NCBI RefSeq assembly: GCF_040548815.1
Contig: NZ_JBEPSM010000002.1
Location: 1 to 64,000 of the forward strand
Length of the DNA: 64,000 nt
Source: Kaistia defluvii
GTDB taxonomy: Bacteria; Pseudomonadota; Alphaproteobacteria; Rhizobiales; Kaistiaceae
Direction of reading: 5' to 3'
A model generated the notes under the pieces. It had not been told where the DNA came from. It saw nothing but the letters and a program-made list of their open reading frames with translations, and searched no databases. A program made the translations under genes and the position numbers. Below are positions 26,871 to 35,461 of the stretch, in pieces. Numbering within the stretch: position 1 is the stretch's first letter; every line of letters starts with the position of its first letter.

Positions 26871-27739
26871 GTGGTGTAGACCCCTTCGCTAGCGAGCAGG
26901 CGCTGAGCCCTTCTATTGCCTCGGGCCGCGCTGATAGAGCCTCACGCTCCCGACCCAGACGGTTCCAGTTCTCGTCTTCCAAGATCCAGAATTCCGCCAT
27001 CGGCTGAACGACAGGTTGAACCCGTCTCGTCCACAACCTTACCATACGACACCTGCTCTTTCCCTGCCAGTTGCGATACGGAGCGGATGGCCCGATGGCG
27101 GCTCCTGAGCGGTTTCTCTTGGCTGCTGGTTTGTTGGTCAGGAGCCTGGTGCGCCGTCTCTGCTCGTCGAGCTTTGCGAGCTTCTCAACTCGCTTGGGCA
27201 AACGAGAAGCGCGACAGAAGAGATGCCGGACATTTCAGCTTCGTCATTGTCATTGGTCGACTACATGCCAATTCGGTCATTCCTTCAAGCAATTCGAGAG
27301 AATACGAAGTAAAATACTTCTGCAGAAGCATAATAAATCCCCCACATCATTGCGACCTGGCGCTTCGAATAATCACAGGAGTTGGCGATCCGGCAAGACG
27401 CATGCAGTTCGACATATTTTTTGGAACACATGCACCCGCTCCGCATTGATGTTTCTTCAGGGGAGAAAAAGGTATGGCAGGGGCGGGTCTCTCGACGGAG
27501 CTTTCTAGGCGTCACGCCGTCGGACCGTCCGCAGTGACGATTGTCTCGATGCGTATGTCGCCATCGCTTCCAGGCGGAGCCGGGTCCTCGCCCTATGGCG
27601 ACCGATATCCAGCTTCGCAAATTTGGCTTCGGCGATTTCGGAGCGGGAAGGCGCGGCCATTCGCAAGGCGCTCAATCCGCGCCGGAACGAAACGCTGTTG
27701 CGGGAGGATCCTCTCCTGCAAACCAACAGGGAGGTAGCC
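26871..27739. other. Gene-poor stretch before sodC
   Basis: About 870 bp without a supportable gene. Open frames here (for example 26916-27449 and 27071-27508 plus) are Arg/Ser-rich and lack a ribosome-binding site or any recognisable motif. Around 27280-27440 the DNA is clearly more AT-rich than its surroundings. It may contain the sodC promoter and remnants of decayed genes. Confidence 0.4.
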
Positions 27740-28252
27740 ATGAAGACATTCCTCACATTCGGCGTGCTGGCGGCATTCGCCATGACCGCGCCGGTAGTCG
27801 CGCAGGCGGAGCAGGCGGCCAAGGCGAGCTTTGTCGGCGCGGACGGTGCCGCCAATGGCACCGCGTCGCTCTCCTCGACACCGGCGGGCGTGCTGATCGA
27901 GGTCGAGGTCGCGGGGCTGCCGGCGGGGAGCTGGGTCGCTTTCCACGTGCACGAGACGGGAAGCTGCGATCCTGCGACCAAGCATGAATCGGCCGGCGGG
28001 CACTTCAACCCGGGCGACAAGAAGCACGGCTTCAAGGTCGCCGAAGGCGCCCATGCCGGCGACATGCCCAACCAGTATGTCGGGTCCGACGGGACCTTGC
28101 GCGCACAGGTCCTGAACGCTGCCGTGACGCTGGACGACGCCGCAACGGGGATCAAGGGCCGCGCCCTGATGGTCCACGCCAAGGCGGACGACTACGCGAC
28201 GCAACCTTCCGGCGGCGCCGGAGACAGGCTGGCATGCGGCGTCATCGAGTAG
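27740..28252 (+). CDS. sodC: Periplasmic Cu/Zn superoxide dismutase
   Basis: A 170-aa enzyme dismutating superoxide in the periplasm. The signal peptide is MKTFLTFGVLAAFAMTAPVV, with cleavage near AQAEQ. Copper/zinc ligands are in FHVHETGSC, SAGGHFNPGDKKHG and GDMPN. The C-terminal ALMVHAKADDYATQPSGGAGDR and ACGVIE complete the fold, with Cys in GSCD and LACG for the structural disulfide. ATG 27740 is set by AGGGAGG at 27728-27734. The usual active-site Arg is in GDRLACG. It precedes an oxidase assembly cluster, which fits periplasmic redox protection. Confidence 0.93.
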   Translation: MKTFLTFGVLAAFAMTAPVVAQAEQAAKASFVGADGAANGTASLSSTPAGVLIEVEVAGLPAGSWVAFHVHETGSCDPATKHESAGGHFNPGDKKHGFKVAEGAHAGDMPNQYVGSDGTLRAQVLNAAVTLDDAATGIKGRALMVHAKADDYATQPSGGAGDRLACGVIE

Positions 28253-28292
28253 TCGGCGCGGTTTCCAGCGCGGCGCGCTCCGCGGCAATCGG

Positions 28293-29045
28293 GTGAGGAT
28301 GATGGACCAGGTCTATTGCGGGCCACCGCCAACGCCGCAGACCCTCGCCTGGGCGTGGCAGTACGATCCTGTTGCGATCGGGCTCTGCATCGTACTGGTC
28401 GCCCTGCATTTCCGGACGGGAGGCGGCCGTCCGGCCGTCTTCTCGCTCGGGATCGGCCTTCTGGCGCTCTTGTTCCTCTCGCCGCTCTGCGCGCTGACCA
28501 GTGCGTTGTTTGCCGGACGCGCGCTGCACCACGTCCTGCTGATCGCGATCGTCGCGCCGCTCCTGGCCATGGCCTATCGCGGGCCTGGGCCAGCCCGAAC
28601 GCTGCTGCCGCTCGGATGGATCGCCGTGCTGCAGGCGGGCATCCTCTGGTTCTGGCACGTGCCTGCCGTCTATGAGCGCGCCATTGTGAGCGCGCCGCTC
28701 TACTGGCTGATGCAGCTTTCCCTGCTCGGCAGCGGCTATCTGCTTTGGCGGGCCGTGCTCGACCGCCGGCAGCCTACCGGGACCGTTCTCTTCGTTCTCC
28801 TTGGCACGATCGTGCAGATGGGAATGCTGGGCGCCCTGCTGGTTTTTGCCGGCACGCCGCTCTACGCCGCGCATTTCGGCACCACCCAGGTCTTCGGGAT
28901 GAGCCCACTGGACGACCAGCAACTGGCCGGCCTGATCATGTGGGTTCCGGCGGCCCTGCCATACCTTGCCGCCGCGCTCTACCGCGTGTCGCTTTCGCTG
29001 GCCGAGCCCGCCTCGACAAGGAGGGCCGGAGCGTGGTTTGGCTGA
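28293..29045 (+). CDS. Cytochrome c oxidase assembly protein, caa3_CtaG type
   Basis: A 250-aa protein with about six to seven membrane helices. It belongs to the CtaG/YtlD-like family of Gram-positive and proteobacterial oxidase clusters, unrelated in sequence to the Cox11-type CtaG. Landmarks: HHVLLIAIVAPLLAMA, ILWFWHVPAVYERAI with conserved His and Pro, and DDQQLAGLIMWVP. It is thought to help deliver copper to the oxidase. The start is GTG 28293 or ATG 28299/28302. It overlaps the next gene by 13 bp and belongs to the oxidase cluster. Confidence 0.85.
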   Translation: MRMMDQVYCGPPPTPQTLAWAWQYDPVAIGLCIVLVALHFRTGGGRPAVFSLGIGLLALLFLSPLCALTSALFAGRALHHVLLIAIVAPLLAMAYRGPGPARTLLPLGWIAVLQAGILWFWHVPAVYERAIVSAPLYWLMQLSLLGSGYLLWRAVLDRRQPTGTVLFVLLGTIVQMGMLGALLVFAGTPLYAAHFGTTQVFGMSPLDDQQLAGLIMWVPAALPYLAAALYRVSLSLAEPASTRRAGAWFG

Positions 29046-29530
29046 AGCTGGTGCACATCGCGGCCATTTCGGTCTGGTGCGCCGGCATGCTCGGCCTGCC
29101 GCTCCTGTTCCTGCGCCGCAACAGCGTGCGGGACGAGCCGGACCTGAACCGCCTGCATCGGCTGGTGCGCCGGCTCTATGTCGTGGTGATGTCGCCCGCC
29201 GCCTTCCTGGCGGTCGCCAGCGGTACAGGCCTGATCTTCCTGCGCGCGACCTATGCGCCCTGGTTCGGCGTGAAGCTTGGGCTGGTGGGCCTCCTGGTCG
29301 CGATGCATGTCCTGGCCGGCCTCGTCATCATCCGGCTGTTCGATCCGGACAAGACCTACGCGGGCTGGCGCATGTCCGCCGCAACGACTGCGAACCTCGC
29401 CATCGTGCTGCTCATCCTCGTTGTGGTGCTGGCGAAGCCGGATATCCCGGACCTGCTGCCCGCGGCCATGAGCCGGCCGGGCGCGCTGGGGGACCTGCTG
29501 GCCGACTTCATTCCTTTTCCGAGATCATGA
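29033..29530 (+). CDS. CopD-like four-helix membrane protein
   Basis: A 165-aa inner-membrane protein. Starting at GTG 29033 (perfect AAGGAGG at 29019-29025) gives VVWLKLVHIAAISVWCAGM, a helix with the haem-like His of CopD/HemJ-type proteins. Three more helices follow (about 55-75, 82-105, 115-140). It overlaps the CtaG-like gene by 13 bp, so it is co-translated. A role in copper or haem handling during oxidase assembly is plausible from context. Confidence 0.75.
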   Translation: MVWLKLVHIAAISVWCAGMLGLPLLFLRRNSVRDEPDLNRLHRLVRRLYVVVMSPAAFLAVASGTGLIFLRATYAPWFGVKLGLVGLLVAMHVLAGLVIIRLFDPDKTYAGWRMSAATTANLAIVLLILVVVLAKPDIPDLLPAAMSRPGALGDLLADFIPFPRS

Positions 29531-30008
29531 GACCCACGCCATGATCGAAAACGAGCTTGCCGCCATGCCAACCAGCCACGCCGGTGAACACCGCCGCCAG
29601 AAGCGAGATCATGAGTCCGTTGGGCAGGACGTTGTAGTCGGAATCGAGCCGCAGCCCCCAGTTCATGCCGCAAATCGCGATCAGCATCATGGCGGCGATC
29701 GCATGGGTCCAACTGGCGACCCGTCCCCGGATTCCGGGCACGAGCAGAAGCTCCGCCGATCCGATCAGGCCGGCGAAGACGCCGCCGAAGAAGGCGATGC
29801 CCGAGGCCCAGAGGCCGGCGCGCATCCAGAAGACGTCGGCCGTGAGCCAGTAGAGAAGATCGGTGCCCAGCGTCGCCATGACGAAGGCGATCGGGAAATG
29901 CACGCTCATGGCATGAATCGGGTGGCCCGCCACCGCGACGGCAGAAGTGACGCTCTTGTCGGCCACCGCCTCGATCACCGGGTTTTCGATATTCGCGGTC
30001 TCGCTCAT
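29508..30008 (-). CDS. DUF2231 membrane protein
   Basis: A 166-aa protein with four membrane helices. The DUF2231 signature GHPIHAMSVHFPIAF (about residues 28-42) is present, with two His residues facing the membrane. ATG 30008 has AAGGAGAC upstream on the minus strand. It overlaps the end of the CopD-like gene (tail to tail, 23 bp) and is divergent from coxB. DUF2231 genes often accompany oxidases and cytochromes, but no function is established. Confidence 0.8.
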   Translation of the reverse strand: MSETANIENPVIEAVADKSVTSAVAVAGHPIHAMSVHFPIAFVMATLGTDLLYWLTADVFWMRAGLWASGIAFFGGVFAGLIGSAELLLVPGIRGRVASWTHAIAAMMLIAICGMNWGLRLDSDYNVLPNGLMISLLAAVFTGVAGWHGGKLVFDHGVGLMISEKE

Positions 30009-30011
30009 CGG

Positions 30012-30755
30012 TTGTCTCCTTGTCGGAGACAAAGTCCCAGACCCGCCGTCCGGTTCCCGGGCCTGCCGCATCTTCGTCGGATCCCGCGCAGTGTGGCGCT
30101 GCTCTCCGCTTTCGCCCTGAGCGGCTGCGCAGGCAACCTTTCGGCGCTGTCCCCGGCCGGACCTTCCGCCAGCGCGATCGCGATGCTCTGGTGGATCATG
30201 CTGTTCGCCGGCTTCGCGATCTTCGCGGCGACGACGATGGCCCTTGCCGTCGCCTGGTGGCGCCCCGCGTGGCTCGGACAGCGCCGGTCGCGGACGCTGA
30301 TCCTGTGGGGTGGACTGGTGCTGCCATCGGCGATCCTGGTGGCGCTGGTCGGCTCGGCCTTCGCGCTGGGCGAGCGGCTTCTGGTCCGCCGGGACGCGCC
30401 GGCCAGGATCCAGATCGAAGCCGTCGCCCGCCAGTGGCAGTGGGAATTCCGCTATCCCGGCGGTTCGACCTCGCTCGACATTCTGCACCTGCCGGCCGGC
30501 GAAGACGTCGATCTCGTCGTCACGACCGAGGATGTCATTCACAGCCTCTGGGTACCCCGTCTCGGCGGCAAGATCGACGCCATTCCGGGGCATCGGAACC
30601 GGATCCGCCTGCACGCCGATGTGCCGGGCCGCTTTGGCGGGATCTGTGCCGAATTCTGCGGCGAGCGGCATGCGGAGATGCACTTTTCCGTCGAGGCGCA
30701 CGAAGAGCCCGCGTTCATGAATCAGCTGCAGCAGCTTGGGCGGAACGACCTTTGA
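30012..30755 (+). CDS. coxB: Cytochrome c oxidase subunit II (CuA subunit, lipoprotein)
   Basis: An electron-entry subunit of about 247 aa. A lipoprotein signal (ALLSAFALSGCAG; lipobox LSGC) and two membrane helices precede a periplasmic cupredoxin domain. QWQWEFRYPGG is conserved, and the CuA ligands are all present: VIHSLW (His), EFCGERHAEM with CAEFC, His and Met. There is no CXXCH, so no fused cytochrome c. The start is uncertain: TTG 30012 gives a basic n-region but no good ribosome-binding site, while GTG 30093 begins at the hydrophobic core. A much longer upstream frame is rejected. It overlaps the next gene's first possible start (TGATG at 30753). Confidence 0.87.
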   Translation: MSPCRRQSPRPAVRFPGLPHLRRIPRSVALLSAFALSGCAGNLSALSPAGPSASAIAMLWWIMLFAGFAIFAATTMALAVAWWRPAWLGQRRSRTLILWGGLVLPSAILVALVGSAFALGERLLVRRDAPARIQIEAVARQWQWEFRYPGGSTSLDILHLPAGEDVDLVVTTEDVIHSLWVPRLGGKIDAIPGHRNRIRLHADVPGRFGGICAEFCGERHAEMHFSVEAHEEPAFMNQLQQLGRNDL

Positions 30756-30802
30756 TGAGGGATCGTCGACCCGTTGCCTCCGGCGTTGGACAGAGAGGAA
30801 GC

Positions 30803-33304
30803 ATGGACGAAGGCAACACCCGGGCCCGGAGCAGCATCAGGCTGCACAAGGAGCTCAGCGCCATCTGGGATGCGCCGCCGGGCTGGGGGCGATTGGCCGC
30901 GGTGAACCACACCACGATCGGAAAGCGCTTCATGCTGACCGCCTTCGTGTTCTTCCTGATCGGCGGATTGCTGGGCATGCTGATCCGCGCGCAGCTGGCG
31001 ACCTCCGGCAGCGCCTTCATCGGCGCGCCGATCTACAACCAGATCTTCACCATGCACGGGACCATCATGATGTTCCTGTTCGCGATCCCGATGTTCGAGG
31101 GGTTCGCGATCTACCTGCTGCCGAAGATGCTGGGTGCGCGCGACATGGCCTTTCCGCGCCTCACCGCCTATGGCTACTGGTGCTATCTGTTCGGCGGCTC
31201 GATCCTGATCGTGGCGCTGCTGGCGGGCGTGGCGCCCAATGGCGGCTGGTTCCTGTACACGCCGCTCAACTCGCAGCCCTATTCGCCGGGCATCAACGCG
31301 GATATCTGGCTGCTCGGCATCACCTTCGTGGAGATCTCGGCGCTGTCGGCGGCGATCGAGATCATCGTCAGCATCCTGCGCCTGCGGGCGCCGGGCATGT
31401 CGATCGAGCGGATGCCGATCATGGCCTGGTACCTGCTGGTCACCGCCTTCATGATGCTGTTCGGCTTTCCGCCGCTCATCCTGGGCTCCATCCTTCTCGA
31501 GCTGGAGCGGGCGTTCGACCTGCCGTTCTTCGATCCGACGCGCGGCGGCGACTCCCTGCTTTGGCAGCACCTCTTCTGGCTGTTCGGACACCCCGAGGTC
31601 TACATCATCTTCCTGCCGGCGGCCGGAGCCGTGTCGATGATGATCCCGACCTTTGCCCGGCACGAGCTCGTCGGATATCGCAGCGTCATTCTGGCGGTGA
31701 TGGCCGTGGGCTTCCTCTCCTTCGGGCTCTGGGTGCATCACATGTTCACCGTCGGCATCCCGCATCTCGCGCTCGCCTTCTTCTCGGCCGCGAGCGGGCT
31801 GGTCGCGATCCCGACGGCGGTCCAGCTCTTCTCCTGGATCGCGACGATCGCCCAAGGCCGGCCCCGCTTCGACGTGCCGATGCTCTATCTCGGCGGCGCC
31901 TTCGTCGTGTTCATCCTGGGCGGGCTGACCGGTGTCATGCTGGCCATGGTGCCGTTCAACTTCCAGGCTCATGACACGCATTTCGTCGTGGCCCATCTCC
32001 ATTACGTGCTCGTCGGCGGCTTCGTCTTTCCGCTGCTCGCCGCCACCTATTACTGGCTGCCCCACATCACGGGCCGCATGGCGCGGCATTCCGTGTCCGT
32101 CCCGGCTTTCTGGCTGCTGTTCGGCGGCTTCAACCTGACCTTCTTCATCATGCACCTGACCGGGCTCCTGGGGATGCCCCGCCGCGTCTGGACCTATCCC
32201 GAGGCTGCCGGCTGGGACATCTTCAACCTGATTTCCTCGGTCGGAAGCTTCGTGATGGCAGCGGGCTTCGCGCTCTTCGCCGTCGACATCGTCCTTCAGC
32301 TCCGCTTCGGCGAGCGGTTCCGGCGCAATCCGTGGCGCGCGCGGACCCTGGAATGGGCAACGCCCACGCCGCCGCCCTCTTATGCCTTCGCCTCGCTGCC
32401 GGTCATTTCGGACCGGGCGGATCGTCTCGATCCGGATCGGATCGGGCCTGAGCTCGCCGCTGGCCGCGGCTATCTCGGCGCCGCGCGAAACGGATGGATG
32501 GAGACGCTCGGCGTCGATATCGCCTCCGGCGAGCCGCGCGAAGTGGTCATCCTCCCCAGGCCGACCTATCTGCCGCTCTTCACCGCGCTGGCGACCGGGG
32601 CCTTCGTGCTGTGCCTGCTGTTCAAGGCCTATGCGCTGTCGATCGTGCCGCTCCTGGTCGTGCTCGGGCTTTTCCTCGCCTGGACGGTCAGCTCCGGCAG
32701 CCGGCGGGATCTCGAGGATCTCCCGATTGCGCCGGGAAAGACCGCTCCGCCGCATTGGCAGGTCGAGCGGCCCCCGTCCTGGTGGGCGATGAGCTTCACG
32801 CTGACGGCGGATGGGGTCTTCTTCGCCTCGCTGCTGTTCGGCGTGCTGTTCCTGCGGGTGGTGTCGCCGGATTGGCCGGCCTCGCAGGGTCCCGTGCTGG
32901 ATCTTCGCCTAGCCCTGCCGGCGATTGCCGCGGCCGGGCTGGCCGCCCTGGCGGGTCGTCACGCCGTGCGGCGTCTCCTGTCCGGCCGTCCGCTCGCCGT
33001 GGCGCTCGTCGCCTGCGCGGGAGCCCATCTGGCGGCGATGGCGCTCCTGGTCGCGATGATAGTGGCGCTGGGCGATCCGACCGTTCATGCCAATCGCGCG
33101 ACGATCTTCGCCCTGCTCGCCTTCGCAGCCCTCCACGCGGCGCTCGGAATGATCTTTGCTGCCTTTGGCCTCTGGCGGGAAAGAAGCGGGCTTCTTTCCC
33201 CGGCCCGCAGCGTCGATCTGCGCATTGGCGCGATGTGGCACGGCGCTTCGGCCGTCGTCGTCACGATCGCGCTTCTGTTTGCGTGGATCGGGTCCGCCCC
33301 CTAG
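30803..33304 (+). CDS. ctaD: Fused cytochrome c oxidase subunits I and III
   Basis: An 834-aa fusion. Subunit I (about residues 1-540) carries the low-spin haem His in FTMHGTIMMF, HPEVYIIFLP with the CuB-Tyr cross-link pair (H263/Y267), the CuB pair WVHHMFTVG, and HDTHFVVAHLHYVLVGG (from H390) for haem a3 and a. A hydrophilic linker follows, then a subunit-III-like domain with five to seven helices (about 655-834, from PSWWAMSF). ATG 30803 with AGAGGAA upstream is preferred; ATG 30755 would overlap coxB. Such I-III fusions are typical of caa3-like or alternative aa3 oxidases in Rhizobiales. It reduces O2 to water while pumping protons. Confidence 0.9.
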   Translation: MDEGNTRARSSIRLHKELSAIWDAPPGWGRLAAVNHTTIGKRFMLTAFVFFLIGGLLGMLIRAQLATSGSAFIGAPIYNQIFTMHGTIMMFLFAIPMFEGFAIYLLPKMLGARDMAFPRLTAYGYWCYLFGGSILIVALLAGVAPNGGWFLYTPLNSQPYSPGINADIWLLGITFVEISALSAAIEIIVSILRLRAPGMSIERMPIMAWYLLVTAFMMLFGFPPLILGSILLELERAFDLPFFDPTRGGDSLLWQHLFWLFGHPEVYIIFLPAAGAVSMMIPTFARHELVGYRSVILAVMAVGFLSFGLWVHHMFTVGIPHLALAFFSAASGLVAIPTAVQLFSWIATIAQGRPRFDVPMLYLGGAFVVFILGGLTGVMLAMVPFNFQAHDTHFVVAHLHYVLVGGFVFPLLAATYYWLPHITGRMARHSVSVPAFWLLFGGFNLTFFIMHLTGLLGMPRRVWTYPEAAGWDIFNLISSVGSFVMAAGFALFAVDIVLQLRFGERFRRNPWRARTLEWATPTPPPSYAFASLPVISDRADRLDPDRIGPELAAGRGYLGAARNGWMETLGVDIASGEPREVVILPRPTYLPLFTALATGAFVLCLLFKAYALSIVPLLVVLGLFLAWTVSSGSRRDLEDLPIAPGKTAPPHWQVERPPSWWAMSFTLTADGVFFASLLFGVLFLRVVSPDWPASQGPVLDLRLALPAIAAAGLAALAGRHAVRRLLSGRPLAVALVACAGAHLAAMALLVAMIVALGDPTVHANRATIFALLAFAALHAALGMIFAAFGLWRERSGLLSPARSVDLRIGAMWHGASAVVVTIALLFAWIGSAP

Positions 33305-33313
33305 GAGAGCCCG

Positions 33314-33667
33314 ATGAGCCGCACATCCTTCCTCGGCCAGCCATTCTTCCTCGTAGCAGGGTTTTCCATCTGGGCCGTCGGCTTCCTGGCGCTCTATGCG
33401 CTCCTCTCGGTCGGGTGCGCCTACGGGTGGAACGAGATCGTTGTGGTGGGATCGTTCAGCCTGCTGCGCCTGCAACTCGTCGCGGTGTTCATCGTCAGTC
33501 TCGCCGCCTGCGCCGGTGTCGTCGCCGCGCTGCTTGCCCGGCGACGAGGCGGCGGCAAGGCGTCGGAGCACTTCCTGGCCATCCTCGCGCTCCAGGCCAG
33601 CCTCGCCGCCCTGGTCGCGACGTTCTTCACCTTCGCCGGCGTGCTGACGCTCAGCATATGCGACTAG
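33314..33667 (+). CDS. Small three-helix membrane protein of the oxidase cluster
   Basis: A 117-aa protein with three hydrophobic segments (about 10-35, 50-72, 88-112) and no recognised domain. It follows the CoxA-CoxC fusion after 9 bp with a GGAGAG ribosome-binding site, so it is the last gene of the oxidase operon. It may be a small accessory subunit (like subunit IV/CtaF) or an assembly factor. The call rests on position and membrane topology only. Confidence 0.7.
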   Translation: MSRTSFLGQPFFLVAGFSIWAVGFLALYALLSVGCAYGWNEIVVVGSFSLLRLQLVAVFIVSLAACAGVVAALLARRRGGGKASEHFLAILALQASLAALVATFFTFAGVLTLSICD

Positions 33668-33715
33668 CAGCAGAACAAGGGAGGGACCCTCGCGGTGGCC
33701 AACTCGAGCACCCGT

Positions 33716-33958
33716 TCAGGAGCCCGGTCGGGTCTTCTTCCGTGATTTGAGCAGATCGTCGATCTTCTTCAGTGCATCGGCGGAACGACGCAGGGCGGCT
33801 GCCCCCTTCTTGATGGATTTTTCCAAGCGTCGCTCGGCCGCTTCCATGGCGGGGCCCTTGTCCGTGTCCGAATCCTGCATTCTCACGTCCACCCCGATCG
33901 ATCCCGATGCCGCTAGGGGATGGATACGCGCCAGGGTCACGGTCGGTTTCATGGGCAC
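33716..33958 (-). CDS. Small basic hypothetical protein
   Basis: A frame of 80 aa (or 54 aa from the internal Met at 33880). The C-terminal half (AERRLEKSIKKGAAALRRSA) is basic, helical and probably coiled-coil or nucleic-acid binding. No family is recognised. It is convergent with the oxidase operon and no strong ribosome-binding site is seen at either start. Confidence 0.4.
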   Translation of the reverse strand: MPMKPTVTLARIHPLAASGSIGVDVRMQDSDTDKGPAMEAAERRLEKSIKKGAAALRRSADALKKIDDLLKSRKKTRPGS

Positions 33959-34108
33959 CCGTATAATATGCCCAAAAGCCTATTTTGCCGCAGCCGCCGC
34001 AGCAAACGGAGCTTTTGCATCGGCACTCGCGCCAGGCGAGTAATTCGAACGGGGTGGTGAACGAATTTCCGACGTCGGGCGTTGGACCGCACAACGGAGG
34101 AAAAATCG

Positions 34109-34309
34109 ATGTCCGAACACGATAGCGCGCCGTTGACGGTTCCGCAGTGGATACTCATGAACGCTATCGAACTCGGCGTATTGGACCTCGAAAACTTGGA
34201 GTCCGACCTCGATTTTTTAAGGGTCCGCGGCCTGATCGAGCGGGTTGCCGGAATCTGGCGTCCCACCGAACAGGGCAAGTTGCTGATTGCCTTGAGGCGC
34301 CAGATCTAG
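34109..34309 (+). CDS. Small hypothetical protein, winged-helix-like tail
   Basis: A 66-aa protein starting at ATG 34109 with GGAGGAA upstream. The sequence LRVRGLIERVAGIWRPTEQG resembles the recognition-helix-to-wing part of a MarR/PadR-like DNA-binding domain, but the protein is too short for a full one. It is followed by a strong terminator (34372-34400), which supports that it is a real gene. Confidence 0.6.
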   Translation: MSEHDSAPLTVPQWILMNAIELGVLDLENLESDLDFLRVRGLIERVAGIWRPTEQGKLLIALRRQI

Positions 34310-34371
34310 CTGGGCTTGGCCCAGCCTGCGGTGGCGGGGGACCGTCGCGGTAGCGGAAAGTGGTCGAAGAC

Positions 34372-34400
34372 AAAAAAGGCGCCCGGAAGGGCGCCTTTTT
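34372..34400 (+). terminator. Rho-independent terminator
   Basis: AAAAAAGGCGCCC, then a GGAA loop, then GGGCGCCTTTTT. The GC stem is flanked by A and T runs, so it can work in both directions, ending the 66-aa gene and possibly the hdeA-like gene from the other side. Confidence 0.9.
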
Positions 34401-34470
34401 CGTACCGAGTTTGGCGCTCGGCGCGCATGACCCGGAGCGCCGCGAGGGGCCGCTCCCTTGGACATCTCGT

Positions 34471-34764
34471 CTATTTCTTGAAGACGGCTTCCACGGCGCT
34501 CGTCAGCGTGGCGCTCGCATTGCTCTTGCAATAGGCGGCGATCTTCTCGGCATTGGCGTGAGCGGCCTCGCTGTCCACCATGGTGTTGCCGGCCTTGCCA
34601 TGGACATAGCCGCTCATCCACATGGCGACGCCCGCAATCCTGGCCGGTGGCATGGCGCCAACCTCTTTGCAGGTGAGCTTGGACATGTCGACTTCCTTGG
34701 CCGTGGCCTGGCCAGCGAATCCGACACACAGAGCTGCAATGGCTATCAGAAGATAACGTTTCAT
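34471..34764 (-). CDS. HdeA-like periplasmic acid-stress chaperone
   Basis: A 97-aa protein with a signal peptide (MKRYLLIAIAALCVGFAGQA, cleavage near TAKEV). The mature region carries the HdeA family pattern: LTCKEVGAM near its start and AAYCKSN near the end supply the two disulfide cysteines, with AMWMSGYVHGK between them. HdeA unfolds at very low pH and protects periplasmic proteins. ATG 34764 is used; a longer start at 34800 adds a non-signal extension. It stands alone, away from the decarboxylase island, but points to the same acid-stress lifestyle. Confidence 0.82.
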   Translation of the reverse strand: MKRYLLIAIAALCVGFAGQATAKEVDMSKLTCKEVGAMPPARIAGVAMWMSGYVHGKAGNTMVDSEAAHANAEKIAAYCKSNASATLTSAVEAVFKK

Positions 34765-35072
34765 GGTCGGGTATCCCTCTGAAATCCCCGTCCACGGCAA
34801 CAGTAGTGCGAATTGAACTCGCGTTCAGCGTGTAAGTACAAGGCTCACGACGAATTGACCTGTGCGATAGGCTCGTCGATAAGTTTACAATACTATGGTT
34901 TAAATTGGCTTCGGAGGAAGTGTTCCGGATGTGCCGAGTTCGGGTTTCCTGGTGTTTACAAGGAAAACCGGACTCCTCGCAGCCAGCGTTCTTGGCCAGA
35001 TAGCGTCGGTCGCGCCGTACGCGCCCGCCTTCTGCGACGTCGGGCGCACTCGCGTTACCTCGGCCGGATGCG
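34765..35072. other. Intergenic region, nothing identified
   Basis: About 308 bp upstream of the HdeA-like gene and downstream of the response regulator gene. It contains the hdeA-like promoter but no recognisable gene, repeat or RNA. Confidence 0.35.
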
Positions 35073-35450
35073 CTAGTCCGGCAAGCGATCTTCCAAAGTC
35101 CGGATGATCGATTTCGCGTCATAGGGCTTGGGGAAGTAGTGAGCCCCATCCGGCAGTTGAACCTCGGAAACGCGCCGCTTGCCCGACGCGACAAGGATCA
35201 CGATCCCCGGCCATTGTTTGCGGACCACATTGGCCAATCCCACGCCATCGATCGAGCCCGGCATGTCGATATCGGTGAAGACGCCATGGATGGGCTCGCC
35301 GCTCTGAAGGATAGCCAGGGCCTCGTCCGCATTATCGGCTTCGACGGCCTTGAAGCCCGCTTCCTCGACAAGGTCGACCGCGGACATGCGGATCAGGGGC
35401 TCGTCCTCGACGACAAGAACGGCGGCGACTGGTTTTTGCGCTGATGCCAC
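35073..35450 (-). CDS. Single-domain response regulator (CheY-like)
   Basis: A 125-aa receiver domain only. The acidic pair is in VVEDEPLIR, the phospho-acceptor Asp in FTDIDMPGS, and the Lys in PKPYD. GTG 35450 is the start. It lies 11 bp downstream of the HWE kinase gene on the same strand, its likely partner. With no output domain it must act through protein contacts or as a phosphate sink. The usual Thr/Ser of the receiver switch is in LVASGKRR. Confidence 0.9.
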   Translation of the reverse strand: MASAQKPVAAVLVVEDEPLIRMSAVDLVEEAGFKAVEADNADEALAILQSGEPIHGVFTDIDMPGSIDGVGLANVVRKQWPGIVILVASGKRRVSEVQLPDGAHYFPKPYDAKSIIRTLEDRLPD

Positions 35451-35461
35451 GTCTGCTCTTT

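Noticed and set aside
26329..27201. 290-codon minus-strand frame over the HXXEE gene
   Set aside because: Most of it overlaps the HXXEE gene in another frame; the remainder has no motif or homologue I recognise.
29541..30011. Long N-terminal extension of coxB
   Set aside because: It is antisense to the DUF2231 gene, and the lipoprotein signal begins only after 30012.
30722..32755. 677-codon open frame antisense to the oxidase fusion gene
   Set aside because: Low-complexity charged translation opposite a clear cytochrome oxidase gene; explained by codon bias.
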